From UBA11164 sp002420085 (lineage in GTDB: Bacteria; Pseudomonadota; Gammaproteobacteria; Xanthomonadales; Xanthomonadaceae): DNA of 6,946 nt. A model generated the notes under the pieces. That model did no database searches and was not told the DNA's origin. It was given only the letters and a program-made list of their open reading frames with translations. Shown here one piece after another: positions 1 to 5,779 of this stretch; position 1 is the first letter of the stretch; each line of letters starts with the position of its first letter. A program made the position numbers and the translations under genes. Location of the stretch: contig DALYLJ010000169.1 in assembly GCA_031976395.1 (NCBI GenBank), positions 1-6,946 on the forward strand. The letters are read 5' to 3'.

Positions 1-139
1 GTTCCATTGCACCCGAGGAATGGAATGTGTCATTGCGCCCCCTGAGCAGGGCATCTCGCCGATACTTCTTGACGATGTCGGGTGCAGTATCGGAATCCGA
101 CTGAACCTTGCCACGACGCGAGAGCACATTCTTGAACAC
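1..139 (-). CDS. Unrecognised protein, N-terminal fragment (cut by left edge)
   Basis: Reading the minus strand from a GTG at 139-137 gives 46 uninterrupted codons to the window edge. The peptide starts MFKNVLSRRGKVQ and continues as a very polar, basic stretch (DIVKKYRRDALLRGRND), with no signal peptide or membrane segment. The start is supported by GGAGGA (147-152 on the plus strand) seven bases upstream, one of the best Shine-Dalgarno matches in the window, and by a promoter-like pair at 184-211. It follows the amidohydrolase operon on the same strand after an 88-bp gap, so it is probably transcribed on its own, with possible readthrough. I do not recognise the family from 46 residues. The charged N-terminus suggests a soluble cytoplasmic protein. 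That it is a gene is fairly likely; its function is unknown. Confidence 0.6.
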   Translation of the reverse strand, partial: MFKNVLSRRGKVQSDSDTAPDIVKKYRRDALLRGRNDTFHSSGAME

Positions 140-146
140 GTCAGGC

Positions 147-152
147 TCCTCC
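147..152 (-). promoter_or_regulatory. Strong Shine-Dalgarno fixing a GTG start
   Basis: The minus strand reads GGAGGA seven bases before the GTG at 139. It is the main evidence that the left-edge reading frame is a real gene and that it begins with GTG rather than an internal codon. Confidence 0.6.
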
Positions 153-167
153 AGAGTTTAGCCGAAC

Positions 168-181
168 AACCAAATCTGGTT
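168..181. repeat. Inverted repeat at predicted start point (possible operator)
   Basis: AACCA (168-172) and TGGTT (177-181) form a perfect 5-bp inverted repeat around a 4-bp centre. It covers the predicted transcription start just downstream of the candidate -10 box, where a repressor site would block initiation. The arms are short, so chance is a real alternative. Confidence 0.25.
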
Positions 182-183
182 TG

Positions 184-211
184 AATATGTACCACTCTTT
201 TCTGCCGTCAA
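184..211 (-). promoter_or_regulatory. Candidate sigma-70 promoter for the left-edge gene
   Basis: On the minus strand, TTGACG (206-211, five of six matches to the -35 consensus) is followed after 16 bp by CATATT (184-189, four of six matches to the -10). It lies in a visibly AT-richer gap just past the amidohydrolase stop. The start point would fall near 176, giving a leader of about 37 nt that ends in a strong Shine-Dalgarno. Confidence 0.4.
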
Positions 212-227
212 ACAGTGTCCAACATCA

Positions 228-1538
228 CTACCGACCAAAATACGCCCTCGGCAACGGGCGAGCGGGCTTGAGGTAGCGGTCACGCAGTTCGGTCTGGCGG
301 GAGGTGAGGGGACGCTCGTTGCCGTCGATCCACAACCGCTCGGCGCGGGTGTTGACTTCGAGTGGGTCGCCGCTCCACAACACCAGGTCGGCGCGTTTGC
401 CAATCTCGATGCTGCCCAGCCGATCGCCCAGACCGAAGGCGTCGGCCGGCACCTGAGTCAGGCCGGCCAGCCCGGCCTCCCATGGCAGGCCGTTGGCGAC
501 CGCATTGCCGGCCAACTGTCGGACCTTGCGGGCATTGTGGCTGGCATCGCCGGCCTGACTGAACCCGACCGCCACACCTGCGGCGTGCAGACGCGCGGCA
601 TTGTCCAGCCGAGCCGCGAGGCTGTCGAAGCTGCCCGGCAGGTTGACCAGGGCATCGAGCAGCACCGGTACGCCAGCGGCGGCGATCTCATCGGCCACCA
701 ACCAGCCCTCGGCGGCACCGTCCAGCACCAGGTTGAACCGCTCGCGGGCGGCCAGAGCCAGGACGCGGCGGATGTCGGCGGCACGATCGACCGAGACCAC
801 CACTCGCCCCCCACTGAACTGGCGCACCAGGGCGGTGCGGCCGGCCAGGGTCAGCAGGTTGGACGGCAAGGCGATCGGCACGGCATTGCGGGCTTCGGCG
901 ACCGCCTGCTCGATCAGCATGTACTGGGCTGCGCGGCTGCTGCCGGCCAGCGGACTCTGGGCACCGCCGAGATTGATGAACAGCGCGGAACGCTCGGCAT
1001 AGGGCACCTCACTGCCGCCGTCGAGCCGAACCACACCGCCCAGGCCGGCGAAGATCGAGCCACCCGGCGCCGAGCGCGGTGCCAGGACGGTCCACGTCAA
1101 GCCGCCCCGCCGTGCGATCGGCAGTAGGGTCGAGCGTGGGTTGTAGGCCACCGCGACATCGAACTCGGGCCGCACCTGCGGCAACTGCGGTGCCGGATAG
1201 GCAAGCGCGCCGTCATTGCCCGAGGGTTCGGCCGAGACCTCTTCGATGCCGATGCCGGTCAGGCCGGCGAACAGCCCCGGGGTGAGCGGCTTGCCGTCGG
1301 CCTCGACCACCCGTGCGCCGGCCGGCACCGACAGGCCGACGCCGACCCCCTCGATCCGACCATCACGCACCCAGACGTCAGCGCCACTGAGGGTGCCCTG
1401 TTCGGCAACGGTATGCACGGTGGCATTGCGGATGAGCAGGTCTTCCGCCTGGGCCGCACCGAGCACACCCAGACCCAGCAGCAGGCCGAACGCGATACGA
1501 CGGCCGCTCGACAGGCGAGCCTTCGGATGGGCAATCAT
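228..1538 (-). CDS. Exported amidohydrolase-family protein lacking metal ligands (possible pseudoenzyme)
   Basis: This 436-aa protein has the amidohydrolase (COG1228, imidazolonepropionase-like) frame. An N-terminal beta-sandwich strand occupies about residues 33-88, and the C-terminal part of the barrel ends in a typical GSIEIGKRADLVLWSGDPL segment. A textbook Sec signal peptide is visible: basic RR, then a hydrophobic run (residues 15-29), then AQA before ED near residue 31, so it is predicted to be periplasmic. The usual PGLIDxHxH motif reads PGLFAGLTG (87-95), with L93 and G95 in place of the two histidines. The region matching the partner's HSD reads FSQ, and the equivalents of the middle histidines and the carbamylated lysine cannot be found. 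The frame is intact and well coded, so this is not a decayed gene. The ATG overlaps the partner's stop (ATGA, 1535-1538), with AGGAGA seven bases upstream. Likely role (inference): a non-catalytic partner of, or binding protein working with, the upstream amidohydrolase. Substrate unknown. Confidence 0.88.
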   Translation of the reverse strand: MIAHPKARLSSGRRIAFGLLLGLGVLGAAQAEDLLIRNATVHTVAEQGTLSGADVWVRDGRIEGVGVGLSVPAGARVVEADGKPLTPGLFAGLTGIGIEEVSAEPSGNDGALAYPAPQLPQVRPEFDVAVAYNPRSTLLPIARRGGLTWTVLAPRSAPGGSIFAGLGGVVRLDGGSEVPYAERSALFINLGGAQSPLAGSSRAAQYMLIEQAVAEARNAVPIALPSNLLTLAGRTALVRQFSGGRVVVSVDRAADIRRVLALAARERFNLVLDGAAEGWLVADEIAAAGVPVLLDALVNLPGSFDSLAARLDNAARLHAAGVAVGFSQAGDASHNARKVRQLAGNAVANGLPWEAGLAGLTQVPADAFGLGDRLGSIEIGKRADLVLWSGDPLEVNTRAERLWIDGNERPLTSRQTELRDRYLKPARPLPRAYFGR

Positions 1539-2911
1539 GGCGTGGTCTCCTGGCCGAGCATGAAGTCGGACACTGGCTGTCGCCCCGGATCAGTGCGGTC
1601 GTAGAGCAGCGCGCCGTCGATGAACACCTGCTCGGCCTTGGCGTAGACACTGAACGGGTTGCCGCTCCAGATCACCACATCGGCCATCTTGCCGAGCGTG
1701 AGGGTGCCGGTGTCGTCGAGCACACCAAGCGAACGGGCGGCGTTCTCGGTCAACCAGCGGATCGCCCGTTCGGGTGGAATCACCAGGCCGATCTCGGTGG
1801 CGGCGGTCATGACCTTGGCGGCCTCCTGATTGAGCCGTTGGATGCCCTCCGGCGAATCGGAGTGGACGATCGCGCAGCCACCCTTGGGCCGATCGACCAG
1901 GGCGATGTTTTCGAGAATGCCGTCATAGGCTTCCATCTTGAAGCCCCACCAGTCGGCCCAGAGCGCGCCGCAGATGCCTTCCTCGGCCAGGGTATCGGCC
2001 AGTTTGTAGGCTTCGACGCCATGATGGAAGGCGGCGATGCGGAAATCGAACTCGCGGGCGAGATCGATCATCAGCGCCATCTCGTCGGCGCGGTAGCAAT
2101 GGATGTGAACCTGGATCTTGCCATCGAGGGCGTCAGCCAGGGTCTCCAGACGCAGATCGCGCTTGGGCGGCTTGACCGCATCCTTCTTGCCGCCTTCCTC
2201 ACGCTTGGCCTCGTAGTCGCGCCACTGCTGACGGTAGTCGGCGGCCTCGATGAAGGCGGCGCGGTAACCGGCCAGATTGCCCATGCGGGTCATCGGCGCC
2301 TGGCCGCGCTGGCCATAGACCCGCTTGGGATTCTCGCCGCAGGCCATCTTCAGACCATGCGGTGCGGAGGGGAACTTCATCGCTTGCACGGTATCGGCTG
2401 GAACGTTCTTGAGCGTCACACCCCGGCCACCGACCAGATTGGCCGAACCGGGCAACACCTGCAGGGTGGTCACTCCACCGGCCAGCGCTGCCGCAAAACC
2501 AGGATCCTGCGGCCAGACGCCATGTTCGGCCCAGACCTGGGCGGTCACCGGCGCGGTCACCTCGTTGCCGTCGGCGTGCGCTTCGGCATTCGGACTGGCA
2601 TAGACGCCCAGGTGGGAATGGACATCGATCAGACCGGGCGTCACCCACTTGCCGGTGGCATCGATAACCTTGGCATCGGTCGGCACTTCGAGGCCAACCC
2701 CGACACCGACGATCCGACCCTCGCGCAGCAGCAGGTCGGCCGGCTCCAGGCGCTCGCCATCGCCGATCAACAGGGTCGCACCGCGAATCAGCACCGGCGG
2801 CGAACTGATCGGGACATAGGTGCCCGCGAATGCCTCCGCCTGGGCGGCCTGGGCCATCCCGACCGGATCGAACAGGACGATGGCCGCGAGGGCCAGGGCT
2901 CGGACTTGCAT
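1535..2911 (-). CDS. Exported metal-dependent amidohydrolase (imidazolonepropionase-like, COG1228)
   Basis: This 458-aa protein carries a complete set of amidohydrolase-superfamily signatures. PGLIDVHSH (H98 and H100) binds the first metal. GLKMACGENPKRVYG (about 186-200) contains a candidate carbamylated lysine at K188. HIHCYRADE (H269/H271) and FHHGVEAYK (H296/H297) supply further histidines, and HSDS (350-353) supplies the catalytic aspartate D352. A charged Lys/Glu-rich insert lies at about 234-255. The N-terminus (ALALAAIVLF, then AQA near residue 25) looks like a signal peptide, though Asp-Pro interrupts the hydrophobic run, so export is probable rather than certain. Relatives include cyclic amide hydrolases and Xaa-Pro/Xaa-Arg dipeptidases; the substrate cannot be chosen from sequence. 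GGAG lies about five bases before the ATG. It is the first gene of a two-gene operon with the ligand-less paralogue and is divergent from the AMP nucleosidase gene. Confidence 0.9.
   Translation of the reverse strand: MQVRALALAAIVLFDPVGMAQAAQAEAFAGTYVPISSPPVLIRGATLLIGDGERLEPADLLLREGRIVGVGVGLEVPTDAKVIDATGKWVTPGLIDVHSHLGVYASPNAEAHADGNEVTAPVTAQVWAEHGVWPQDPGFAAALAGGVTTLQVLPGSANLVGGRGVTLKNVPADTVQAMKFPSAPHGLKMACGENPKRVYGQRGQAPMTRMGNLAGYRAAFIEAADYRQQWRDYEAKREEGGKKDAVKPPKRDLRLETLADALDGKIQVHIHCYRADEMALMIDLAREFDFRIAAFHHGVEAYKLADTLAEEGICGALWADWWGFKMEAYDGILENIALVDRPKGGCAIVHSDSPEGIQRLNQEAAKVMTAATEIGLVIPPERAIRWLTENAARSLGVLDDTGTLTLGKMADVVIWSGNPFSVYAKAEQVFIDGALLYDRTDPGRQPVSDFMLGQETTP
1546..1551 (-). promoter_or_regulatory. 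Ribosome-binding site inside the upstream CDS (coupled start)
   Basis: The minus strand reads AGGAGA seven bases before the ATG at 1538. It lies within the codons for Gln-Glu near the end of the upstream amidohydrolase. Together with the 4-base ATGA overlap it supports translational coupling of the two genes and fixes the start of the second. Confidence 0.7.
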
Positions 2912-2978
2912 GACGACTCCGCACCGATCGACAGAATCGACACCCTACACGACCGGGCGCCGGACACGATAGGCCATA

Positions 2979-2988
2979 AGTCATGACT
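2979..2988. repeat. 10-bp perfect palindrome in divergent promoter region
   Basis: AGTCATGACT reads identically on both strands. It lies midway in the 132-bp gap between the divergent amidohydrolase and AMP nucleosidase genes, about 13 bp upstream of the TACAAT -10 box, so it overlaps the expected -35 region. It could be an operator for one or both genes; a 10-bp palindrome by chance is also possible. Confidence 0.3.
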
Positions 2989-3001
2989 CCCCGACAGGCC
3001 C

Positions 3002-3007
3002 TACAAT
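3002..3007 (+). promoter_or_regulatory. Candidate -10 box (TACAAT) for AMP nucleosidase gene
   Basis: TACAAT matches the sigma-70 -10 consensus at five of six bases and lies 36 bp before the ATG, giving a leader of about 30 nt. No good -35 hexamer sits at 16-18 bp upstream; that position is partly covered by the AGTCATGACT palindrome, which suggests a weak or activator-dependent promoter. Confidence 0.4.
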
Positions 3008-3043
3008 GCTGCGGCATCCGACCAGAAAAACGAGAAGACCGGC

Positions 3044-3817
3044 ATGAAGAACAAAGAAGACATCGTCAACAACTGGCTGCCCCGCTACACCGGCGTGCCG
3101 GTCGAGGAGTTCCCTCCGCACATCCTGCTGACCAATTTCGGCGGCTACCTCGATACCTTCGCCAGGCTCACCGGGGCCACCGTGCGCGGCCTCGACCGAC
3201 CGATGGCCAGCGCCACCGCCGACGGCATCATGATGATCAACTTCGGCATGGGCAGCGCCAATGCCGCCACCATGATGGACCTGCTCAGTGCCATCCATCC
3301 GCAGGCCGTGCTGTTTCTGGGCAAGTGCGGCGGCCTCAAGCGGAAGAACCAACTGGGCGACCTGGTCCTGCCGATTGCCGCCATTCGCGGCGAAGGCACA
3401 TCGAACGATTACCTGCTGCCGGAAGTGCCGGCCCTGCCGGCATTCGCGCTGCAACGCGCGGTCTCGACCATGATCCGCGACCTCGGCCACGACTACTGGA
3501 CCGGCACCGTCTACACCACCAACCGGCGCGTCTGGGAGCATGACACCCACTTCAAGGCATACCTGCGCAAGACCCGCTGCATGGCGATCGACATGGAGAC
3601 CGCGACCATCTTCGCGACCGGCTTCGCCAACTCGATCCCATCCGGCGCCCTGCTGCTGGTGTCCGACCAGCCGATGATCCCGGAAGGCGTCAAGACCGAG
3701 GCCAGCGACCAGGTAGTGACCCGCAACTTCGTCGAAAACCACATCCAGATCGGCATCGAAGCCCTGCGGCTGATCCGTCGGCACGGCAAGTCGGTCAAAC
3801 ACCTGCGCTTCGACTGA
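3044..3817 (+). CDS. amn: AMP nucleosidase, short form
   Basis: The enzyme hydrolyses AMP to adenine and ribose 5-phosphate, adjusting the adenylate pool in the cytoplasm. The 257-aa sequence belongs to the nucleoside phosphorylase/nucleosidase fold. INFGMGSANAATMMDLL (65-81) and GKCGGL (93-98) form the phosphate-side loops. GEGTSNDY (116-123) and TTNRRVWEHD (158-167) are conserved in short AMP nucleosidases. DMETA (183-187) has the ribose-binding Glu185, and SDQP (207-210) has the base-activating Asp208. The ending SVKHLRF is also typical. It matches from memory the compact form common in Bacteroidetes and some Proteobacteria, and lacks the N-terminal regulatory domain of the ~484-aa E. coli Amn, so ATP/phosphate allostery may be absent. 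GAGAAG lies six bases before the ATG. The gene stands alone: divergent from the amidohydrolases and convergent with the DUF817 gene. Confidence 0.93.
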   Translation: MKNKEDIVNNWLPRYTGVPVEEFPPHILLTNFGGYLDTFARLTGATVRGLDRPMASATADGIMMINFGMGSANAATMMDLLSAIHPQAVLFLGKCGGLKRKNQLGDLVLPIAAIRGEGTSNDYLLPEVPALPAFALQRAVSTMIRDLGHDYWTGTVYTTNRRVWEHDTHFKAYLRKTRCMAIDMETATIFATGFANSIPSGALLLVSDQPMIPEGVKTEASDQVVTRNFVENHIQIGIEALRLIRRHGKSVKHLRFD

Positions 3818-3829
3818 ACCTCGATGTCC

Positions 3830-3864
3830 GCTCGGTTCGACGCCAGTTCGGGTTCCAACCGAGC
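3830..3864. terminator. Possible bidirectional terminator stem-loop between convergent genes
   Basis: GCTCGGTT (3830-3837) and AACCGAGC (3857-3864) form a perfect 8-bp inverted repeat around a 19-nt loop in the 66-bp gap between the convergent amn and DUF817 stops. No T-run follows on either strand, so efficient intrinsic termination is uncertain. Confidence 0.35.
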
Positions 3865-3883
3865 CGGCGTGGCGCTGCCGTCT

Positions 3884-4729
3884 TCACTCCGGCACGTGGA
3901 TGCTCTGTTTGATGTGCTTGAGGTGGGCGACGATGGTGAAGGTCATCACCACCAGCAATGACCACGAACTCCACTTGCCGACATGTACTGCCGACCACGC
4001 GCCGAGTTGGTCGGGGTAGCGCCAGACGCCATGGAAGGTGCCGAAGTTCTCGGCCAACCAGATGAAGAATCCGATCAAGGCGAACGCCAGCAGCATCGGC
4101 ATGCGGCGATCGCGATCGTAGGTTCGGAACACCACCGTGGTGCGGGCATACACCCCAAGCGCGCAGGCAGCGATGTACCAGCGCCAGTCGCCGATGAAGT
4201 GGTGGCTGAAGAAATTGCCATAGATCGCCAACGCCACCAGGGTCGCCAGCCAGTAGGGTGGGTGGTGCTGGATGCGCACGTCCAGCAGCCGCCACGCCTG
4301 AATGATGTAGCTGCCGACCGCCGCATACATGAACCCGGCGAACAAGGGCACACCCAGCACCTTGGTGAATGCCAGATCCGGATAGCTCCAGGACGCGATG
4401 CCAGGCGACACCTTGAATGCCTCCAGCGCGAACCCGACCCCATGGAACAACCCGATCGCCTTGGCCTCGTCCCAGCTTTCAAGCCCGGTGCGCAGCATCC
4501 ACACCTGCATCGCCAGCGCGATCAGCAGCAAGACGTCGTAGCGCGGCAGACCGAGCACGCCGGTGCGCGGCACCAGCAGGATGGCCAGGAAGATGCCCGT
4601 CGCGAACAGACAGGCACGCGCCTCCTTCGCACCGAACCAGACCAGTTCCACCACGAACCGACGCAGCCCCGACAGACCCGGCAGGGCCGGCGGTTGCAGC
4701 AGGGTGGCATCGAGTACGCGAAGATTCAT
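3884..4729 (-). CDS. DUF817 family polytopic membrane protein
   Basis: The protein is strongly hydrophobic, with about seven membrane spans, and matches the DUF817 family as I remember it. Family-like blocks are KVSPGIASWSYPDLA, GVPLFAGFMYAAVGSYIIQAWR, NFFSHHFIGDWRWYI, GFFIWLAENFGTF with WRYPDQ, and GKWSSWSLLVV. Conserved His/Asp/Glu residues at membrane edges (HHF, AEN, HGV) could bind metal or take part in catalysis, but the family has no established function and I assign none. The ATG at 4729 gives 281 aa and the start MNLRVLDATLLQPP. An in-frame GTG at 4765 would add 12 residues (MCVSTCRSPIIP), which look little like a family N-terminus. Neither start has a clear Shine-Dalgarno. A TATCAT box at 4792-4797 is compatible with both. 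The gene is convergent with amn and divergent from the thioesterase, so probably monocistronic. Confidence 0.88.
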   Translation of the reverse strand: MNLRVLDATLLQPPALPGLSGLRRFVVELVWFGAKEARACLFATGIFLAILLVPRTGVLGLPRYDVLLLIALAMQVWMLRTGLESWDEAKAIGLFHGVGFALEAFKVSPGIASWSYPDLAFTKVLGVPLFAGFMYAAVGSYIIQAWRLLDVRIQHHPPYWLATLVALAIYGNFFSHHFIGDWRWYIAACALGVYARTTVVFRTYDRDRRMPMLLAFALIGFFIWLAENFGTFHGVWRYPDQLGAWSAVHVGKWSSWSLLVVMTFTIVAHLKHIKQSIHVPE

Positions 4730-4791
4730 GGGAATGATGGGCGACCGGCAGGTGGACACGCACACGGTATGGCATTGCCCGGTGCTCGATG

Positions 4792-4797
4792 ATGATA
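4792..4797 (-). promoter_or_regulatory. Candidate -10 box (TATCAT) for the DUF817 gene
   Basis: The minus strand reads TATCAT, five of six matches to the -10 consensus, 27 bp before the GTG at 4765 and 63 bp before the ATG at 4729. I see no convincing -35 hexamer at the right distance. Confidence 0.28.
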
Positions 4798-4807
4798 GGC
4801 GAAGCGC

Positions 4808-4860
4808 AGCGCGCCGCGTGCGATCGTCGCGCGCTCCGATACCGTTTGCTTCTTCGGAGC
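4808..4860. repeat. Two overlapping inverted repeats in divergent intergenic region
   Basis: AGCGCGC (4808-4814) pairs with GCGCGCT (4829-4835). GCTCCGA (4833-4839) pairs with TCGGAGC (4854-4860). Both are perfect 7-bp arms with 14-nt spacers, and they share bases 4833-4835, so in RNA they would partly exclude each other. They lie between the divergent DUF817 and thioesterase genes. GC-rich DNA makes such repeats by chance, so the functional claim is weak. Confidence 0.25.
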
Positions 4861-4972
4861 ATCAGCCAAGCAGGTCACCGGCGATGCCACCGAGGGTGCG
4901 GCGGCGTGACGGCCGTTGTTCACCCGTCGCACAACGATGCGATCAGCACGCCACATCATCACGCCACCCCAC

Positions 4973-4977
4973 GGAGA
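4973..4977 (+). promoter_or_regulatory. Shine-Dalgarno fixing the thioesterase start
   Basis: GGAGA ends seven bases before the ATG at 4985. It rejects the longer in-frame start at 4916, which would add 23 residues unlike any hotdog N-terminus. Confidence 0.7.
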
Positions 4978-4984
4978 ATCGACC

Positions 4985-5401
4985 ATGGATCTGCATGCGT
5001 TCGCACACACGGTGTTTGCAGAGCAAGCCTTCAGCCGCTTCATCGGCGCCCGCCTGGAGAGCGTCGGTCCGGGAACGGCAGCAATCGCCATCGATATCGT
5101 GCCGCACCTGTTGCAGCAGCATGGTTTCGTCCATGGCGGGGTACTGAGCTATCTGGCCGACAACAGCATCACCTTCGCCGGTGGCCTGGCGATGCAGGGC
5201 AACGCCCTGACCTCGGAATTCAAGATCAACTACGTCCGCCCAGCCAAGGGGGTTCGGATCATTGCCCGTGCGACAGCCGACAGCGTCGGCAGGCGCCAGG
5301 CGGTCTGCCGCTGCGAAATCGTCGTGGTCCGCGAGGATGGTGAAGAAGCCCTCTGTGCGCTCGCCCAGGGCACCGTGGTTGCCGCTGCCGATCCGACCTG
5401 A
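4985..5401 (+). CDS. PaaI family hotdog-fold thioesterase
   Basis: This 138-aa protein has the usual length and order of single-domain hotdog thioesterases of the PaaI/YbgC-like group, which hydrolyse acyl-CoA or aryl-CoA thioesters in the cytoplasm, normally as tetramers. QQHGFVHGGVLSYLADNS (44-61) is the diagnostic central helix: the HGG loop at 50-52 and the acidic D59 match the PaaI active-site pattern. The strand TSEFKINYVRPA (76-87) is the typical L-x-x-x-Y-x-R-P-A edge strand, followed by repeated beta strands to the end (EALCALAQGTVV). There is no signal peptide. The ATG at 4985 is chosen for its GGAGA ribosome-binding site. No pathway neighbours such as phenylacetate genes are present, so the substrate is open; it may be a housekeeping CoA-thioester clearing enzyme. 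Confidence 0.9.
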   Translation: MDLHAFAHTVFAEQAFSRFIGARLESVGPGTAAIAIDIVPHLLQQHGFVHGGVLSYLADNSITFAGGLAMQGNALTSEFKINYVRPAKGVRIIARATADSVGRRQAVCRCEIVVVREDGEEALCALAQGTVVAAADPT

Positions 5402-5431
5402 GCCGGCCGCTGGAACGATCGGGTGATCGCG

Positions 5432-5454
5432 GTCGAAGCCGCTTAGTCGAAGCC
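5432..5454. repeat. Short tandem direct repeat (GTCGAAGCC x2)
   Basis: GTCGAAGCC occurs at 5432-5440 and again at 5446-5454, a 14-bp period, just after the thioesterase stop. It may be chance or a small protein-binding site. Confidence 0.25.
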
Positions 5455-5768
5455 ATCCCGTCAACGCATTCAACCAACCGCTGCGACTCCGGCTCCGTTG
5501 CTCTCCCCACTCCCTCCAGATCGACCGCACGCGCCGACCACCGCGCCCGTTGCGCAGCCAGGGCTCGGGCTGTAGCCTGTCTCGACCGTCAGCACTGACC
5601 GCCACCCTCACCGTTCGACTCCGCTTCGACCGACCGGTAATGGTCACCAGCGGCGGTCAGACTGGACATCGGGCCGAACGACGGTTCGCCGACTGTAGAG
5701 TTCAGGGTCGCTCGGATCATGCCGAACCCCGGACCAACAGCCAATCCTCAATCTGCCAACCGATCATC

Positions 5769-5774
5769 AAGGGA
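5769..5774 (+). promoter_or_regulatory. Ribosome-binding site of the membrane microprotein
   Basis: AAGGGA ends five bases before the ATG at 5780. It is close to the AAGGAG consensus and supports translation of the short frame that follows. Confidence 0.5.
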
Positions 5775-5779
5775 CTGCC

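Larger units (their letters stand above)
5402..5779 (+). other. 378-bp intergenic gap, no gene supported
   Basis: No reading frame here combines a start, ribosome-binding site and protein-like composition. The open frames that cross it are Arg/Pro/Ser-rich and run over the microprotein in another frame. It holds a small stem CGATC-GGGT-GATCG (5416-5429), a short direct repeat (5432-5454) and a small stem CGAAC-GACG-GTTCG (5675-5688). None is followed by a T-run. The promoter for the microprotein should lie here, but I find no convincing -35/-10 pair. Confidence 0.5.

Noticed and set aside
537..1127. 196-codon open frame on the plus strand
   Set aside because: Antisense to the second amidohydrolase; His/Gln/Gly-rich shadow with no domain signature.
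228..1538. Second amidohydrolase as a pseudogene
   Set aside because: No stop codon or frameshift, an intact signal peptide, a coupled ribosome-binding site and a conserved C-terminal segment all point to a selected protein with a changed active site, not decay.
1838..2986. 382-codon open frame on the plus strand
   Set aside because: It lies antisense to the 458-aa amidohydrolase over nearly its whole length. Its composition (Gly/His/Arg/Asp/Gln-rich, no recognisable motif) is what a GC-rich antisense frame gives, and the opposite strand has clear catalytic motifs.
2981..3802. 273-codon open frame on the minus strand
   Set aside because: Antisense to AMP nucleosidase, whose motifs are unmistakable. 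The antisense frame has no ribosome-binding site or family signature.
3983..4792. 269-codon open frame on the plus strand
   Set aside because: Antisense to the DUF817 gene; Gln/His/Arg-rich with no membrane spans, whereas the minus strand encodes a well-formed polytopic protein.
4916..4984. N-terminal extension of the thioesterase from an ATG at 4916
   Set aside because: The 23 extra residues (MFTRRTTMRSARHII...) are unlike hotdog N-termini, and the ATG at 4985 has GGAGA at ideal spacing.
5416..5429. CGATC-GGGT-GATCG stem as a terminator for the thioesterase
   Set aside because: Only five base pairs and no following T-run; too weak to call.
4943..5647. 234-codon open frame on the minus strand
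   Set aside because: Covers the thioesterase on the opposite strand; Arg/Gly-rich, no motif, and the thioesterase has a good ribosome-binding site and the hotdog HGG/D pattern.
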